From Rhizobium herbae (GTDB taxonomy: Bacteria > Pseudomonadota > Alphaproteobacteria > Rhizobiales > Rhizobiaceae), in NCBI RefSeq assembly GCF_017873135.1, contig NZ_JAGGJV010000002.1, forward strand, positions 558,001 through 622,000: a stretch of 64,000 bases of DNA, in the 5' to 3' direction. Position 1 is the stretch's first letter; every line of letters begins with the position of its first letter. This document shows positions 15,863 to 24,842 of the stretch, piece after piece. The position numbers and the translations under genes were made by a program. The notes under the pieces are model-generated. The model worked only from the letters and a program-made list of their open reading frames with translations, searched no databases and had not been told where the DNA came from.

Positions 15863-17710
15863 TTATGCCTCGGTGGTGAACAGCTCCATTTCGCCGAAGC
15901 CGCGGATTTCATGCATGCCGACCGAGCGCAGCGCGCGGCCGCTTTGAACCGACGCTTCCGGGCCGATGCAGATGGCGGTGCCGAGGAACTTGTTGGCCTC
16001 CTGAAGCCGGGCGGCAAGGTTGATGCAGTCGCCATGCGCGGTATAATCCAGCTTGCCGCCGGCGCCGACCTCGCCGAGCACGGCGATCCCCGTTTCGATG
16101 CCGATGCGGGTTCGGCCGAACTGGTGTTCGATAAAGCCCGGCCGGCGCCGCATTTCCTCCGTCAATGCCCGGATAGCCTCGGCGCAATCCATCGCCTTGT
16201 TGACGTGATCGGCCAGATCCTCCGGCGCATTGAAGAAGGCATGCACGGCATCGCCGACCACCTTGTCCACCATACCGCCATATTGCGCGACAAGTCCGTT
16301 GACCTCGGCATAGTAGATGTCGAGCAGGGTGACGAGATCGCGCGGCGCAAGCTTCTGCGACAGCGTCGAAAAGCCCTCGATATCGGTGAACAGCGCGGTG
16401 ACGGGCCGCTCTTCGCCCGCCACACGATCGTCGTCCGGATTGTCGATGTAGCGGGCGACGACGGATTGCGGCAGGTATTGCGAAAACTTGCTGCGCGCCT
16501 TCGATTCCGCGCGCCGGACCCGGGCAAATTGCAGCGTGCTGGTGACAACTAGGACGAAGACCAAGGCAAGGCTGACGCTGACGGCATCGACCAGTAGGGC
16601 GGAACCCGCATAGATCGCCGCCGCCGCGCCGATCGTGGCGGAGATCGCCAGAATGCCGAGAGCCGCAGAGGTCACAGGCCGCAGACGCGTGGCGACAAGC
16701 AGCCCGCCGACCAGCGCCAAAGCTGCCTCGTACAGCGGAAGCTGCGCATGCCTTTCCGGAATGAAGCCGGTGAGCACGGCATTGGCGATATCGGCATGGA
16801 TCTGAACCGACGGCTCGAGCGGCATGGAGGCGGTGGAACGCAAGCCGCCGAGATTGGGCAGGCTGCTGCCGATGAACACCGTCTTGTCCTTGAATCGTTC
16901 ATCCGCAACGGCGCCGCTCAGCACATCGCCCGCCGACACGGTCCGTGCCTCGATCGCAGTGATCGGGCTTGCGGCAAAGCGCAGGCTGCCATCCTCATCC
17001 AGTTCGATCAGGCGGCTTCCAAGCTTCAGCCAGGCGGGCTGCCCGCCCAGGATCGGCGTGCGTCCGCCTTCGGCCAGCCGGGCTGCCTCGAGCCCCAGCG
17101 CCGGATAGGCGTCGTTGCCGATGATCGAATAGGCCTGGACACGGCGGATGCGCGCATCCTCGTCGCCGACCAGAAATGCGGCTGCCGCCGAGCGCGATGC
17201 TTTCTGCAGGAAGCCGCAGGATGCTTCCGCGCCGTTGATGAACCAGAGATCGGGGATCGCGACCGGCTTTCTGACGGCGACGGGCGGCACCGGCACGGGA
17301 TGTTCAGGCCCGCCATCGGCGATCAGGAAGCCGAGAATGACGGGCACGCCGGAAATCGCCTGCGTCAGCGCAGCATTGGATTGTTCGGCCGGGTCGCAGG
17401 CGGTGCTGAAGATGAAATCGACCGCGACGGCCTTTGCGCCGGCTTTTGACAGCCGGGACAAAAGATCGGCGGTTTCCGCCCGGCCCCAGTTCTTGGTTGC
17501 CGTTTGCTGCACCGATTTGCGGTCAATGTCGATGACTGTGATCTGGTCGGACTGCGGTGCCGGAACCCATTGGGTCAGCGAATCGAAAAACAGTTCCCGC
17601 TGCGTTTCGAGCGCCGATCCCGCGTAGAAGAACAACAGGAGCGCGCTCAGCAGGCTCGCAGCCGCTCCGGCAAACAGCGGCTTGATCCGGGACAGGCGGA
17701 AGCTATTCAA
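15863..17710 (-). CDS. CHASE2-domain adenylate/guanylate cyclase
   Basis: A 615-residue membrane enzyme. Order: N-terminal membrane segment (about 8-30), periplasmic CHASE2 sensor (about 35-315), a cluster of three membrane helices (about 325-395) and a class III nucleotide cyclase domain (about 435-612). Catalytic features are intact: metal Asp in LFTDIEGFS, second metal Asp in KVVGDAVHAFF, and DYTAHGDCINLAARLQ with the Asn and Arg of the transition-state motif. Whether it makes cAMP or cGMP cannot be fixed. Start is TTG at 17710, 4 nt past the stop of the upstream Crp-type gene and with GAGGAA in that gene's end. This tight coupling makes the Crp protein a likely receptor for its product. 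Confidence 0.9.
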   Translation of the reverse strand: MNSFRLSRIKPLFAGAAASLLSALLLFFYAGSALETQRELFFDSLTQWVPAPQSDQITVIDIDRKSVQQTATKNWGRAETADLLSRLSKAGAKAVAVDFIFSTACDPAEQSNAALTQAISGVPVILGFLIADGGPEHPVPVPPVAVRKPVAIPDLWFINGAEASCGFLQKASRSAAAAFLVGDEDARIRRVQAYSIIGNDAYPALGLEAARLAEGGRTPILGGQPAWLKLGSRLIELDEDGSLRFAASPITAIEARTVSAGDVLSGAVADERFKDKTVFIGSSLPNLGGLRSTASMPLEPSVQIHADIANAVLTGFIPERHAQLPLYEAALALVGGLLVATRLRPVTSAALGILAISATIGAAAAIYAGSALLVDAVSVSLALVFVLVVTSTLQFARVRRAESKARSKFSQYLPQSVVARYIDNPDDDRVAGEERPVTALFTDIEGFSTLSQKLAPRDLVTLLDIYYAEVNGLVAQYGGMVDKVVGDAVHAFFNAPEDLADHVNKAMDCAEAIRALTEEMRRRPGFIEHQFGRTRIGIETGIAVLGEVGAGGKLDYTAHGDCINLAARLQEANKFLGTAICIGPEASVQSGRALRSVGMHEIRGFGEMELFTTEA

Positions 17711-17714
17711 GGGG

Positions 17715-18419
17715 TTATTCCTCTTCCGGTTCCGCAATCCTCTGCAACCGGCCGATATGGCAGCTGATGACGCCATCGGCCCGCTTGATGGCGGCGCTTT
17801 CTTCCAGCGCCAGAATTGCGCGGTTCACCTTCGGGCGGCTGGCGCCGAGGATGCCGGCAATGTCGGACTGGCTGAGCGTCAGGCGCAGATTGGCGCTCTC
17901 CGGCAGTTCGTTGCCGTGGATCTGTTTCAGGGTTGCCAGGAAGAAACGTGCCACGCGCGCATGCAGATCATAGAGCGCGATCGTTTCCAGCCTGTCCGTT
18001 GTGTCGCGCAATTGCAGGCAGAGATAGCGGATGATTGATTCGGCGGCATTCGGCGTGTGGGTAATGAAATCGAGGAAAGCCTTCTTGCCGATGACGTAGC
18101 CCTCGGTCACGGTGATCGCGGTGGCATCGGCGGAGCGGGGCTGGTCGTCGAGGATTGCCATTTCGCCGAAGAGGGCTCCGGCCTCGATATGGCGCAGCAG
18201 CAGTTCGCGTCCCTGCGGCGTGATCAGCGACAGTTTGATGCGGCCGGACAGAACGGCAATCATGTAATTGCCTTCATCGCCGCGCTGGAAAATCACCGTT
18301 CCGGCGGTCCATTTGCGATAGGTCGCAAGTGCAGCGATCGCAGCGACCGTTTCCTTGTCGAATTCTTCGAAGATCGGAAAGGAACGCCAGAAGGCGGGAC
18401 TTTTGTTGACTTCGCTCAT
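17715..18419 (-). CDS. Crp/Fnr family transcriptional regulator
   Basis: A 234-residue regulator. The N-terminal cyclic-nucleotide-binding beta roll (about 15-125) includes LFGEMAILDDQPRSADA, which keeps the Glu and Arg-Ser that contact cAMP in Crp. A long dimer helix follows, then a winged helix (LTLSQSDIAGILGASRPKVNRAIL). No Fnr-type cysteine cluster is present, so a cyclic nucleotide is a better ligand guess than an Fe-S centre. Start ATG 18419 is preceded by GGGGA; ATG 18455 is an alternative. It is the first gene of a two-gene operon with the CHASE2 cyclase. Confidence 0.9.
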   Translation of the reverse strand: MSEVNKSPAFWRSFPIFEEFDKETVAAIAALATYRKWTAGTVIFQRGDEGNYMIAVLSGRIKLSLITPQGRELLLRHIEAGALFGEMAILDDQPRSADATAITVTEGYVIGKKAFLDFITHTPNAAESIIRYLCLQLRDTTDRLETIALYDLHARVARFFLATLKQIHGNELPESANLRLTLSQSDIAGILGASRPKVNRAILALEESAAIKRADGVISCHIGRLQRIAEPEEE

Positions 18420-18712
18420 ACTGCTATCCCCGTCCGCAGGTCCATTGCTACCCATTGAAATTCTTCTCGCAGTCTTCCCGGCGTTGCAACAAAAAACATC
18501 CTGGAAATGCAATGCAGGCACTCTACGCGAGTTCTCTCCGCAGCTTCATTGCTGCCAGATTTGCCGAGTTCACACCCTATCACGCAATGTTGACGATCTG
18601 TGTTCGCTGTCTTGCTATTGTGAACGATCTGTTTCGCGCTCGTGGGCTGGATGAATTTGGATTTGCTGATAAATCTGTTGCCAACAACGAACCCAAACCG
18701 GAGCCTCTTCCT

Positions 18713-19096
18713 ATGCAGCAGAACGTAGTCCTCGTCGTCGCCCGTATCCTTCTGTCGATCCTCTTCATCATTGCCGGTTACGGCAAGATCACCAATCTCG
18801 GCGGCACCGCCGGCTATTTCGGCAGCATGGGCCTGCCGATCCCGATGTTGACGGCAATCCTCGTGACTGCTGTCGAATTGCTCGGCGGCATCGCTATCCT
18901 CGTCGGCTTCTTCACCCGTCCGGCAGCCTACATCCTGGCGCTCTTCTGCGTTGCCACGGCATTCATCGGCCATGGCGATTTCTCGGTTGCCGGCAATGAC
19001 ATCCACTTCATGAAGAACCTTGCCATCGCAGGCGGCTTCCTGTTCGTCGCCACCTTCGGTGCCGGTGCCCTCTCGGTTGATGCCAAGCGCGCCTGA
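18713..19096 (+). CDS. DoxX family membrane protein
   Basis: A 127-residue inner-membrane protein with four hydrophobic helices (about 5-22, 42-65, 68-88, 103-120). The DoxX pattern is seen in LLSILFIIAGYGKITNL, LVTAVELLGGIAILVGF and ATAFIGH. Start ATG 18713 follows GGAG; the open frame to the left is longer but lies in non-coding sequence. DoxX-type proteins have been tied to redox and oxidative-stress complexes, but no precise reaction is established. Monocistronic, with a clear terminator directly after the stop. Confidence 0.88.
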   Translation: MQQNVVLVVARILLSILFIIAGYGKITNLGGTAGYFGSMGLPIPMLTAILVTAVELLGGIAILVGFFTRPAAYILALFCVATAFIGHGDFSVAGNDIHFMKNLAIAGGFLFVATFGAGALSVDAKRA

Positions 19097-19116
19097 TTGC
19101 TGATTGCTTGATAAAG

Positions 19117-19152
19117 AAAAGCCCGCCGGTTGGGAAAATCGGCGGGCTTTTT
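19117..19152. terminator. Bidirectional intrinsic terminator
   Basis: AAAAGCCCGCCG and CGGCGGGCTTTTT form a 12-bp GC-rich stem with an 11-nt loop; the T run on one side and the complementary A run on the other let it work for doxX (+) and the mutarotase-like gene (-). Confidence 0.9.
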
Positions 19153-19173
19153 CGTGTCTATGGTTGAAGCCGA

Positions 19174-19602
19174 TCAGGGATAGATGACGCCCTTGCGCAG
19201 GATGACGTTGCCATAGAGCCGCGGCTCGCTGGTCTGGACGACGGTGTGTGCTGCGCGAACCCTCGGATAGAATTCCGGCCCGAGCAGTGGCATGACCGCG
19301 CGATCGGGCTCATGCTTGGCGCAGCAGGCAATGATATCGCGATGCACCGGATCGAGGGCGTCGCGGTCCTGCTTGACCGTGGCGCGAAAGATCGCCTCCG
19401 GCACAAAGTCGTCGATCGGCAGGACGCTCAAGATCGCGTCGAGAACCGGGATCAGATGATGCCCGTCGAGCCGGATCAGCCGTCGGCCATGTTCGAGACC
19501 GGGATAGTTGCCGTCGACCAGCGCGATCTCGTCGCCGTGGCCCATGGCGCGCAGCGTGGCCAAAAGCTCGGGGCTCAGGAGTGGGTTCAGACCTTTCAGC
19601 AT
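19174..19602 (-). CDS. RbsD/FucU domain protein (fucose mutarotase-like)
   Basis: A 142-residue RbsD/FucU-family protein. These decameric enzymes interconvert ring anomers of sugars such as ribose, fucose or others. Seen here: MLKGLNPLLSPELLATLRAMGHGDEI with the catalytic-type His, DGNYPG, then the FucU-like segment RATVKQDRDALDPVHRDI and the C-terminal LYGNVILRKGVI. The spacing and the ARAAHTVVQTSE motif favour FucU over RbsD. Its start codon overlaps the stop of the ROK regulator by 1 nt (TGATG), so it is translated from the regulator mRNA. It probably serves the sugar taken up by FrcBCA. Confidence 0.85.
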   Translation of the reverse strand: MLKGLNPLLSPELLATLRAMGHGDEIALVDGNYPGLEHGRRLIRLDGHHLIPVLDAILSVLPIDDFVPEAIFRATVKQDRDALDPVHRDIIACCAKHEPDRAVMPLLGPEFYPRVRAAHTVVQTSEPRLYGNVILRKGVIYP

Positions 19603-20834
19603 CAGGCTGTTTCCTTGAAAAGAACATTGGTATCGATGAGATAGCGTGAGAAAAGCGGCAGGCTGGCGCCACCGATGGCCCGCGCCTGGGCGCCGACGGC
19701 ACCCTCGATGATATCAGGCAGGATAACGCCTTCGAGATCAAGCTCGCCGGCAGCCTTGCGGATCGCCGCGACGATGCGTTCGCGCACCCAGCCGGGAAAG
19801 CCGCCGTCGATCACGGCCGCGCTGAAGTCGATGATCGAGGCGGAGGAAACGATCGCCTGGGCAAGGGCGGCGGCCGTCAGCTGTATCCAGGTCTCCAGCG
19901 GCTCGCCGAAATCGATCCATTCGTCGGCGGAATACCACAGCGGTTTCGGATCGATCCCCCTTTCGCGCAGAAGATTTTCAAGCACGAAGATCGACGCGAT
20001 TTTCAACAGCTGCTGCGGCTTGCCGTTCCTGTCGGAAACCTGCAGCGGGCCGACGGCGCCCGCCGTGCCGCTGCGCCCGGAAAACAGCGCCGAGTTCAGG
20101 ACGATGCCACCGCCGATGAAGGAGCCGATATAGAAATAGATGAAGTCCGGATAGGAGGCGCCGACGCCGAAGATAAGCTCCGCGCCGCAGGCGCTGGTGG
20201 CATCGTTCTGCATCAGCACGGGGTGATGCGTGCGTGCCGCCACCGCGTCGCGCAGGTCGAAACCGCGCCATCTGGCCATCGCTTCCCTCGGCGCGCCGGT
20301 CTCTTCGGCCCAGCTCCAGAGCTGGAACGGGGTCGCGATGCCGACGCCGGCGATGCGGCCGCGCTGTTCCTCGGTCAGCATCCTTTCGAGTTTCGGTATG
20401 CCCTCGACGATGAAGGACAGGATTTCCTCCGGCATCGGATAGGCGTGGGTCTGGTGTAGTTGCAGGCGGATATTGCCGACGAAATCCATCAGCACGAGAT
20501 CGCAGCTGCGCCGGCCGATCTTGACGCCATAGGAATAGACCGCATCCGGATTGAGCCGCATCGGAATGGATGGCTGACCGACCCGGCCGCGTACCGGATC
20601 GCCGCGCATCAGAAGACCGTCTTTTTCGAGTGCCCGCATGATGACCGAGACCGTTTGCGCCGACAGGCCGGAGCGGCGGGCAATATCCGCTTTCGACAGA
20701 CTGCCGTGGCGGCGCACCAGCGACATCACCAGCCGCTCGTTGTAGGCGCGCACACGGGTGAGGTTGGCGCCTCCGCCCGGATCGAAGACGTCCGGAACGG
20801 TCGATGCACCGCCGGAACCGGCCTGTGATGTCAT
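19602..20834 (-). CDS. frcR: ROK family transcriptional regulator (FrcR-like)
   Basis: A 410-residue ROK repressor. An N-terminal winged helix (about 38-95: SLSKADIARRSGLSAQTVSVIMRAL) is followed by the ROK sugar-kinase-like fold with AGVGIATPF, NDATSACGAELIFGV and a C-terminal SASIIDFSAAVIDGG. It is divergent from frcB across a 303-nt gap, matching the position of frcR next to frcBCAK in S. meliloti. The gene symbol rests on that position. The ROK Gly/Cys zinc motif is not complete. It is translationally coupled to the mutarotase-like gene. Confidence 0.85.
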   Translation of the reverse strand: MTSQAGSGGASTVPDVFDPGGGANLTRVRAYNERLVMSLVRRHGSLSKADIARRSGLSAQTVSVIMRALEKDGLLMRGDPVRGRVGQPSIPMRLNPDAVYSYGVKIGRRSCDLVLMDFVGNIRLQLHQTHAYPMPEEILSFIVEGIPKLERMLTEEQRGRIAGVGIATPFQLWSWAEETGAPREAMARWRGFDLRDAVAARTHHPVLMQNDATSACGAELIFGVGASYPDFIYFYIGSFIGGGIVLNSALFSGRSGTAGAVGPLQVSDRNGKPQQLLKIASIFVLENLLRERGIDPKPLWYSADEWIDFGEPLETWIQLTAAALAQAIVSSASIIDFSAAVIDGGFPGWVRERIVAAIRKAAGELDLEGVILPDIIEGAVGAQARAIGGASLPLFSRYLIDTNVLFKETA

Positions 20835-20939
20835 GCCCGTTTCCTCCCGTAGGCGCGATCTCCCGTCCGGATCGGGTTGTTCCGGACTGGCCTCCTGATC
20901 GTGCCTTCACCCTGTTTCTTATGTGTGCGCTGCAACAAC

Positions 20940-20959
20940 AAAATGCGCATGCACATTTT
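20940..20959. promoter_or_regulatory. Imperfect palindrome in frcR-frcB intergenic region
   Basis: AAAATGCGCATGCACATTTT is a 20-bp inverted repeat with one mismatched pair, about 105 nt upstream of the frcR start and 180 nt upstream of frcB. It is a candidate operator for the ROK regulator. The rest of the 303-nt gap is AT-rich; a TTGACA at 21009-21014 could be a -35 element for frcB, but no good -10 is spaced from it. Confidence 0.4.
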
Positions 20960-21137
20960 CTGCGCAGAGAATGCCATAGATTTTTAATAATTCAATTTGA
21001 TTTATTTATTGACAGCGTTTGGTTTTGATGTTTGTTTTGTGCCCGGAAGCGCCACCCGCGGCAGAGGAGACGTTGCGGTTGGCGAAGCCTGACGGGCCGG
21101 TTCGCCGGTGCCTTTTTTCAATCCTTGGGAGGATTTC

Positions 21138-22163
21138 ATGAAGAAGACTATTGTTTCCGCCGCTCTCGGCGCGCTGGCGCTCGGCGTCGTATTTGCAGCC
21201 CCCGCTCAGGCCGCCGACGTTTCGGCCTGCCTGATCACCAAGACCGATACCAACCCGTTCTTCGTCAAGATGAAGGAAGGCGCTGAAGCCAAGGCCAAGG
21301 AACTCGGTGTTGATCTGAAGTCCTATGCCGGCAAGGTCGATGGCGACCATGACAGCCAGGTTGCAGCGATCGAATCCTGCATCGCCGATGGCGCCAAGGG
21401 TATCCTGATTGCCGCCTCCGACACCAAGGCGATCGTCGACCAGGTCAAGAAGGCACAGGATGCCGGTCTTCTGGTCATCGCGCTCGACACCCCGCTCGAT
21501 CCGGCAACGGCCGCCGACGCAACCTTTGCCACGGACAATCTGCAGGCCGGCAAGCTGATCGGCGCCTGGGCTGCTGCAACGCTGGGCGACAAGGCCAAGG
21601 ATGCCAAGATCGGCTTCCTCGACCTCGTGCCGTCGCAGCCGACCGTCGACGTTCTGCGCGACCAGGGCTTCATGATCGGCTTCGGCATCGACCCGAAGGA
21701 TCCGGCGAAGATCGGCGATGAAGACGATCCGCGCATCGTCGGTCACGACGTGACCAACGGCAATGAAGAAGGCGGCCGCACGGCCATGGAAAACCTTCTC
21801 CAGAAGGATCCGGACATCAACGTCATCCACACGATCAACGAACCGGCTGCTGTCGGCGCCTATGAAGCGCTGAAGGCTGTCGGCAAGGAAAAGGACGTTC
21901 TGATCGTTTCCGTCGACGGCGGTTGCCCGGGCGTCAAGTCGGTGGCCGAAGGCGTCATCGGCGCGACGTCGCAGCAGTATCCGCTGCTGATGGCATCGCT
22001 CGGCATCGAAGCCATTGCCCAGTACGCCAAGGACGGCACCAAGCCGAAGCCGACCGAAGGCAAGGACTTCTTCGATACGGGCGTTGCCCTGGTGACCGAC
22101 AAGCCGGCCGCAGGCGTCGAATCGATCGACGTGAAGACCGGTACGGACAAGTGCTGGGGTTGA
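21138..22163 (+). CDS. frcB: Fructose ABC transporter periplasmic-binding protein
   Basis: A 341-residue type I periplasmic binding protein (ribose/fructose class). Signal peptide: [26 protein letters not shown]. The mature protein starts with [24 protein letters not shown], the usual first strand and loop of this fold. [21 protein letters not shown] and [16 protein letters not shown] line the ligand site. Strong GGGAGG ribosome-binding site 7 nt before ATG 21138. First gene of the frcBCAK operon; a hairpin after its stop would let frcB be expressed above the rest. Confidence 0.93.
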   Translation: MKKTIVSAALGALALGVVFAAPAQAADVSACLITKTDTNPFFVKMKEGAEAKAKELGVDLKSYAGKVDGDHDSQVAAIESCIADGAKGILIAASDTKAIVDQVKKAQDAGLLVIALDTPLDPATAADATFATDNLQAGKLIGAWAAATLGDKAKDAKIGFLDLVPSQPTVDVLRDQGFMIGFGIDPKDPAKIGDEDDPRIVGHDVTNGNEEGGRTAMENLLQKDPDINVIHTINEPAAVGAYEALKAVGKEKDVLIVSVDGGCPGVKSVAEGVIGATSQQYPLLMASLGIEAIAQYAKDGTKPKPTEGKDFFDTGVALVTDKPAAGVESIDVKTGTDKCWG

Positions 22164-22195
22164 TGCCTTAGTGCTTTCAGCACACAATGAATATG

Positions 22196-22223
22196 AAAGG
22201 GCGGTTTCAGAGCCGCCCTTTTC
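22196..22223 (+). terminator. Intercistronic hairpin between frcB and frcC
   Basis: AAAGGGCGG and CCGCCCTTT make a 9-bp stem with an 8-nt loop ending in a short T run. Placed between the binding protein and permease genes, it probably works as a partial terminator or 3' protector, giving excess FrcB. Confidence 0.75.
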
Positions 22224-22269
22224 AACAACCGGCAAATGAGGCCGGGCTTTTTGGGAGGGAGGCGTTGTC

Positions 22270-23328
22270 ATGACAAGCGTCCAGGAATTCGAAAAAACAC
22301 TGGATCAGAGCGACAAGTCGGTCGCTTCATTCGAAGATCGTTCGCCTCTGCGGCGCATTCAGCATTTTCTGCATTCGACACCGGCCGCCATTCCGGCGAT
22401 CGTGCTGATCTTTTCCATCATCGTGTTCGGCGTCCTGAAGGGCGAGCGGTTCTTTACCGCGGGAACACTCACACTCATTCTCCAGCAGATCGCCGTCGTT
22501 GGTATTCTCGGCGCTGCCCAGACCCTCGTCATCCTGACTGCCGGTATCGATCTCTCTATCGGCGTTATCATGGTGATTTCGGCGGTTGTCATGGGCAATT
22601 GCGCCGTGACCTATGGCATGCCGGCGCCGCTTGCCGTGGCTGCCGGTTTCGTCACCGGAACACTCTGCGGTCTCTTGAACGGATTCCTCGTCTCCAGGAT
22701 GAAGCTGCCGCCGTTCATCGTCACGCTGGGTACCTGGAACATCGTCATGGCGGCGAATTTCATCTATTCCGCCAATGCAACGATCCGGCGTGCCGACATC
22801 GAGACCGCAGCGCCCTTGCTCGGCTTCTTCGGCATCAGCCTCAAACTCGGCTCCGCAGTCTTTACGCTCGGTGTCATCATGATGGTCATTACGGTGATCG
22901 TACTCTGGTACGGGCTCAACCACACCGCCTGGGGCCGCCACGTCTATGCCGTCGGCGACGATCCTGAAGCAGCTGAATTGTCGGGTATCCGGGTCAAGAA
23001 AGTGCTGCTTGGCGTCTATGGCCTGGCCGGTGCAATCGCGGCGCTTGCCGCCTGGGTCTCGATCGGCCGCAACGGCTCGATCTCGCCGTCCTGGGCGGTC
23101 ACGGACTACAATCTGCAGGCCATCACGGCGGCGGTCATCGGCGGCATCTCGCTGTTCGGCGGGCGGGGTTCGATCCTCGGCACGCTGTTCGGCGCTCTCA
23201 TCGTCGGCGTGGTGTCGATGGGCCTCAACATGCTCGGCGCCGATCCGCAGTGGAAGGTACTCTTGACCGGTGTCCTCATCATCTCGGCCGTCGGTGTCGA
23301 CCAGTGGATCAGAAAGGTAGCAGGCTGA
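22270..23328 (+). CDS. frcC: Fructose ABC transporter permease
   Basis: A 352-residue permease of the BPD_transp_2 (ribose/xylose) family with about nine to ten membrane helices. A cytoplasmic N-terminal extension of about 45 residues precedes the first helix. The family motif is visible in TAGIDLSIGVIMVISAVVMG and GISLFGGRGSILGTLFGALIVG near the C terminus. The stop codon overlaps the frcA start by one base (TGATG). It forms the channel for sugar with the FrcA ATPase. Confidence 0.92.
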   Translation: MTSVQEFEKTLDQSDKSVASFEDRSPLRRIQHFLHSTPAAIPAIVLIFSIIVFGVLKGERFFTAGTLTLILQQIAVVGILGAAQTLVILTAGIDLSIGVIMVISAVVMGNCAVTYGMPAPLAVAAGFVTGTLCGLLNGFLVSRMKLPPFIVTLGTWNIVMAANFIYSANATIRRADIETAAPLLGFFGISLKLGSAVFTLGVIMMVITVIVLWYGLNHTAWGRHVYAVGDDPEAAELSGIRVKKVLLGVYGLAGAIAALAAWVSIGRNGSISPSWAVTDYNLQAITAAVIGGISLFGGRGSILGTLFGALIVGVVSMGLNMLGADPQWKVLLTGVLIISAVGVDQWIRKVAG

Positions 23329-24101
23329 TGGAACCTCTTCTCACCGCACGCGGCATCGTCAAGCGCTACGGCCGCGTCACCGCCCTCGACCAGTCCGATT
23401 TCGACCTCTATCCCGGCGAAATCCTCGCCGTGATCGGCGACAACGGTGCCGGAAAGTCCTCGCTGATCAAGGCGATTTCCGGGGCGATCCATCCAGACGA
23501 AGGCGAAATTCGCCTGGAAGGTCAGGTCGTCAACTTCCGCTCGCCGCTTCAGGCGCGCGAAGCCGGGATCGAGACGGTCTATCAGAACCTGGCGCTGTCG
23601 CCGGCGCTGTCGATCGCCGACAACATGTTCCTCGGACGCGAGATCCGCAAATCCGGGCCGATGGGGTCGATCTTCCGCATGCTCGATCGGCCGAAGATGG
23701 CCAAGATCGCCCGCGACAAGCTCTCCGAGCTTGGCCTGATGACGATCCAGAACATCAACCAGGCGGTGGAAACCCTCTCGGGTGGCCAGCGCCAGGGCGT
23801 TGCCGTCGCGCGTGCCGCGGCGTTCGGTTCCAAGGTCATCATTCTGGATGAGCCGACCGCAGCGCTCGGCGTCAAGGAGAGCCGCAAGGTTCTCGAGCTG
23901 ATCCTCGACGTTCGAAAACGCGGCCTGCCGATCGTGCTGATCTCGCACAACATGCCGCATGTGTTCGAGGTGGCGGACCGCATCCATATCCATCGTCTCG
24001 GAAAGCGCCTCTGCGTCATCAATCCGAAGGACTATACGATGTCGGACGCCGTCGCCTTCATGACCGGCGCCAAGGTGCCGCCAGAGGCCGCCGCCGCATG
24101 A
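23328..24101 (+). CDS. frcA: Fructose ABC transporter ATP-binding protein
   Basis: A 257-residue single-domain ATPase. Walker A GDNGAGKSS, signature LSGGQRQGVAVARA, Walker B VIILDEPTAALG and the switch His in LISHNMP are all present. Unlike RbsA or XylG it has one nucleotide-binding domain, as is typical for Frc. ATG 23328 shares a base with the frcC stop; the frame upstream is the shadow of frcC. It is coupled by a 4-nt overlap to frcK. Confidence 0.94.
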   Translation: MEPLLTARGIVKRYGRVTALDQSDFDLYPGEILAVIGDNGAGKSSLIKAISGAIHPDEGEIRLEGQVVNFRSPLQAREAGIETVYQNLALSPALSIADNMFLGREIRKSGPMGSIFRMLDRPKMAKIARDKLSELGLMTIQNINQAVETLSGGQRQGVAVARAAAFGSKVIILDEPTAALGVKESRKVLELILDVRKRGLPIVLISHNMPHVFEVADRIHIHRLGKRLCVINPKDYTMSDAVAFMTGAKVPPEAAAA

Positions 24102-24733
24102 CCATGACGCTTGCCGCCATCGCGGACAGCATCGTTGAAAAGGCGGGACAATCCCAGCGCTTCATCGTCGCCATTGCCGGCCCTCCCGGGGCCGGCAAGT
24201 CGACGCTGGCCGATGCGCTTCAGGAAGAACTGACGCGGCGCGGTGAAAAATCCGCCGTCCTGCCGATGGACGGCTTTCATATGGACAACGGCATTCTGGA
24301 AGAGCGCGGCCTGCTGAAACGCAAGGGCGCGCCGGAAACCTTCGACGTCCGCGCCTTCATCGACATCGTTTCGGCGGTGCGCAAGGCCGACGAGGAGGTT
24401 CTCGTGCCGGTGTTCGACCGGTCCCGCGAAATCGCCATCGCCTCTGCCCGGGTTATTGCGCCCGAAACCCGTTTCATTCTTGCGGAAGGCAACTACCTGC
24501 TGCTGGACGAGGCACCCTGGTCGCGGCTCGACGGCATGTTCGACCTGTCGGTCTTCGTCGGTCCGTCCTACGAGGTTCTCGAGGAGCGGCTTAGGCAACG
24601 CTGGATCCACTACGGGCTGGATGCGGCCGGCATCGAATGGAAGCTCTACGGCAACGACCTGCCGAACGGCAAGCGGATCATCGACAATTCGCGGCCGGCG
24701 GACATCGCCATCGAGGTTTTCGAAACGGTTTGA
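24098..24733 (+). CDS. frcK: Nucleoside/sugar kinase family protein FrcK
   Basis: A 211-residue P-loop kinase of the pantothenate/uridine kinase-like superfamily. Walker A is AGPPGAGKST; DGFHMDN and FDVRAFIDIV follow, and the LAEGNYLLLDEAPW segment is the Walker B region typical of this group. It is the fourth frc gene, overlapping frcA by 4 nt. In S. meliloti frcK belongs to the same operon; its true substrate is not settled, so fructose phosphorylation is an inference. The separate PfkB enzyme 3 kb downstream is a better fructokinase candidate. Confidence 0.88.
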   Translation: MTMTLAAIADSIVEKAGQSQRFIVAIAGPPGAGKSTLADALQEELTRRGEKSAVLPMDGFHMDNGILEERGLLKRKGAPETFDVRAFIDIVSAVRKADEEVLVPVFDRSREIAIASARVIAPETRFILAEGNYLLLDEAPWSRLDGMFDLSVFVGPSYEVLEERLRQRWIHYGLDAAGIEWKLYGNDLPNGKRIIDNSRPADIAIEVFETV

Positions 24734-24746
24734 CACCGGCACTCGA

Positions 24747-24772
24747 TCATTGTTTTCCGCAGTACAATGATG
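24747..24772. other. Inverted repeat between frcK and pyrC
   Basis: ATCATTG and CAATGAT are 7-bp inverted copies separated by 12 nt, midway between frcK and pyrC. Without a T-tract it is a weak terminator candidate at best; it may also be an operator for pyrC. Confidence 0.3.
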
Positions 24773-24842
24773 CTATCGGAGCCTTCGGCCAGCGCATGAT
24801 CCGAACCCATGCGCGAGAAGATTGCGTCTGGAGATATCCGCC

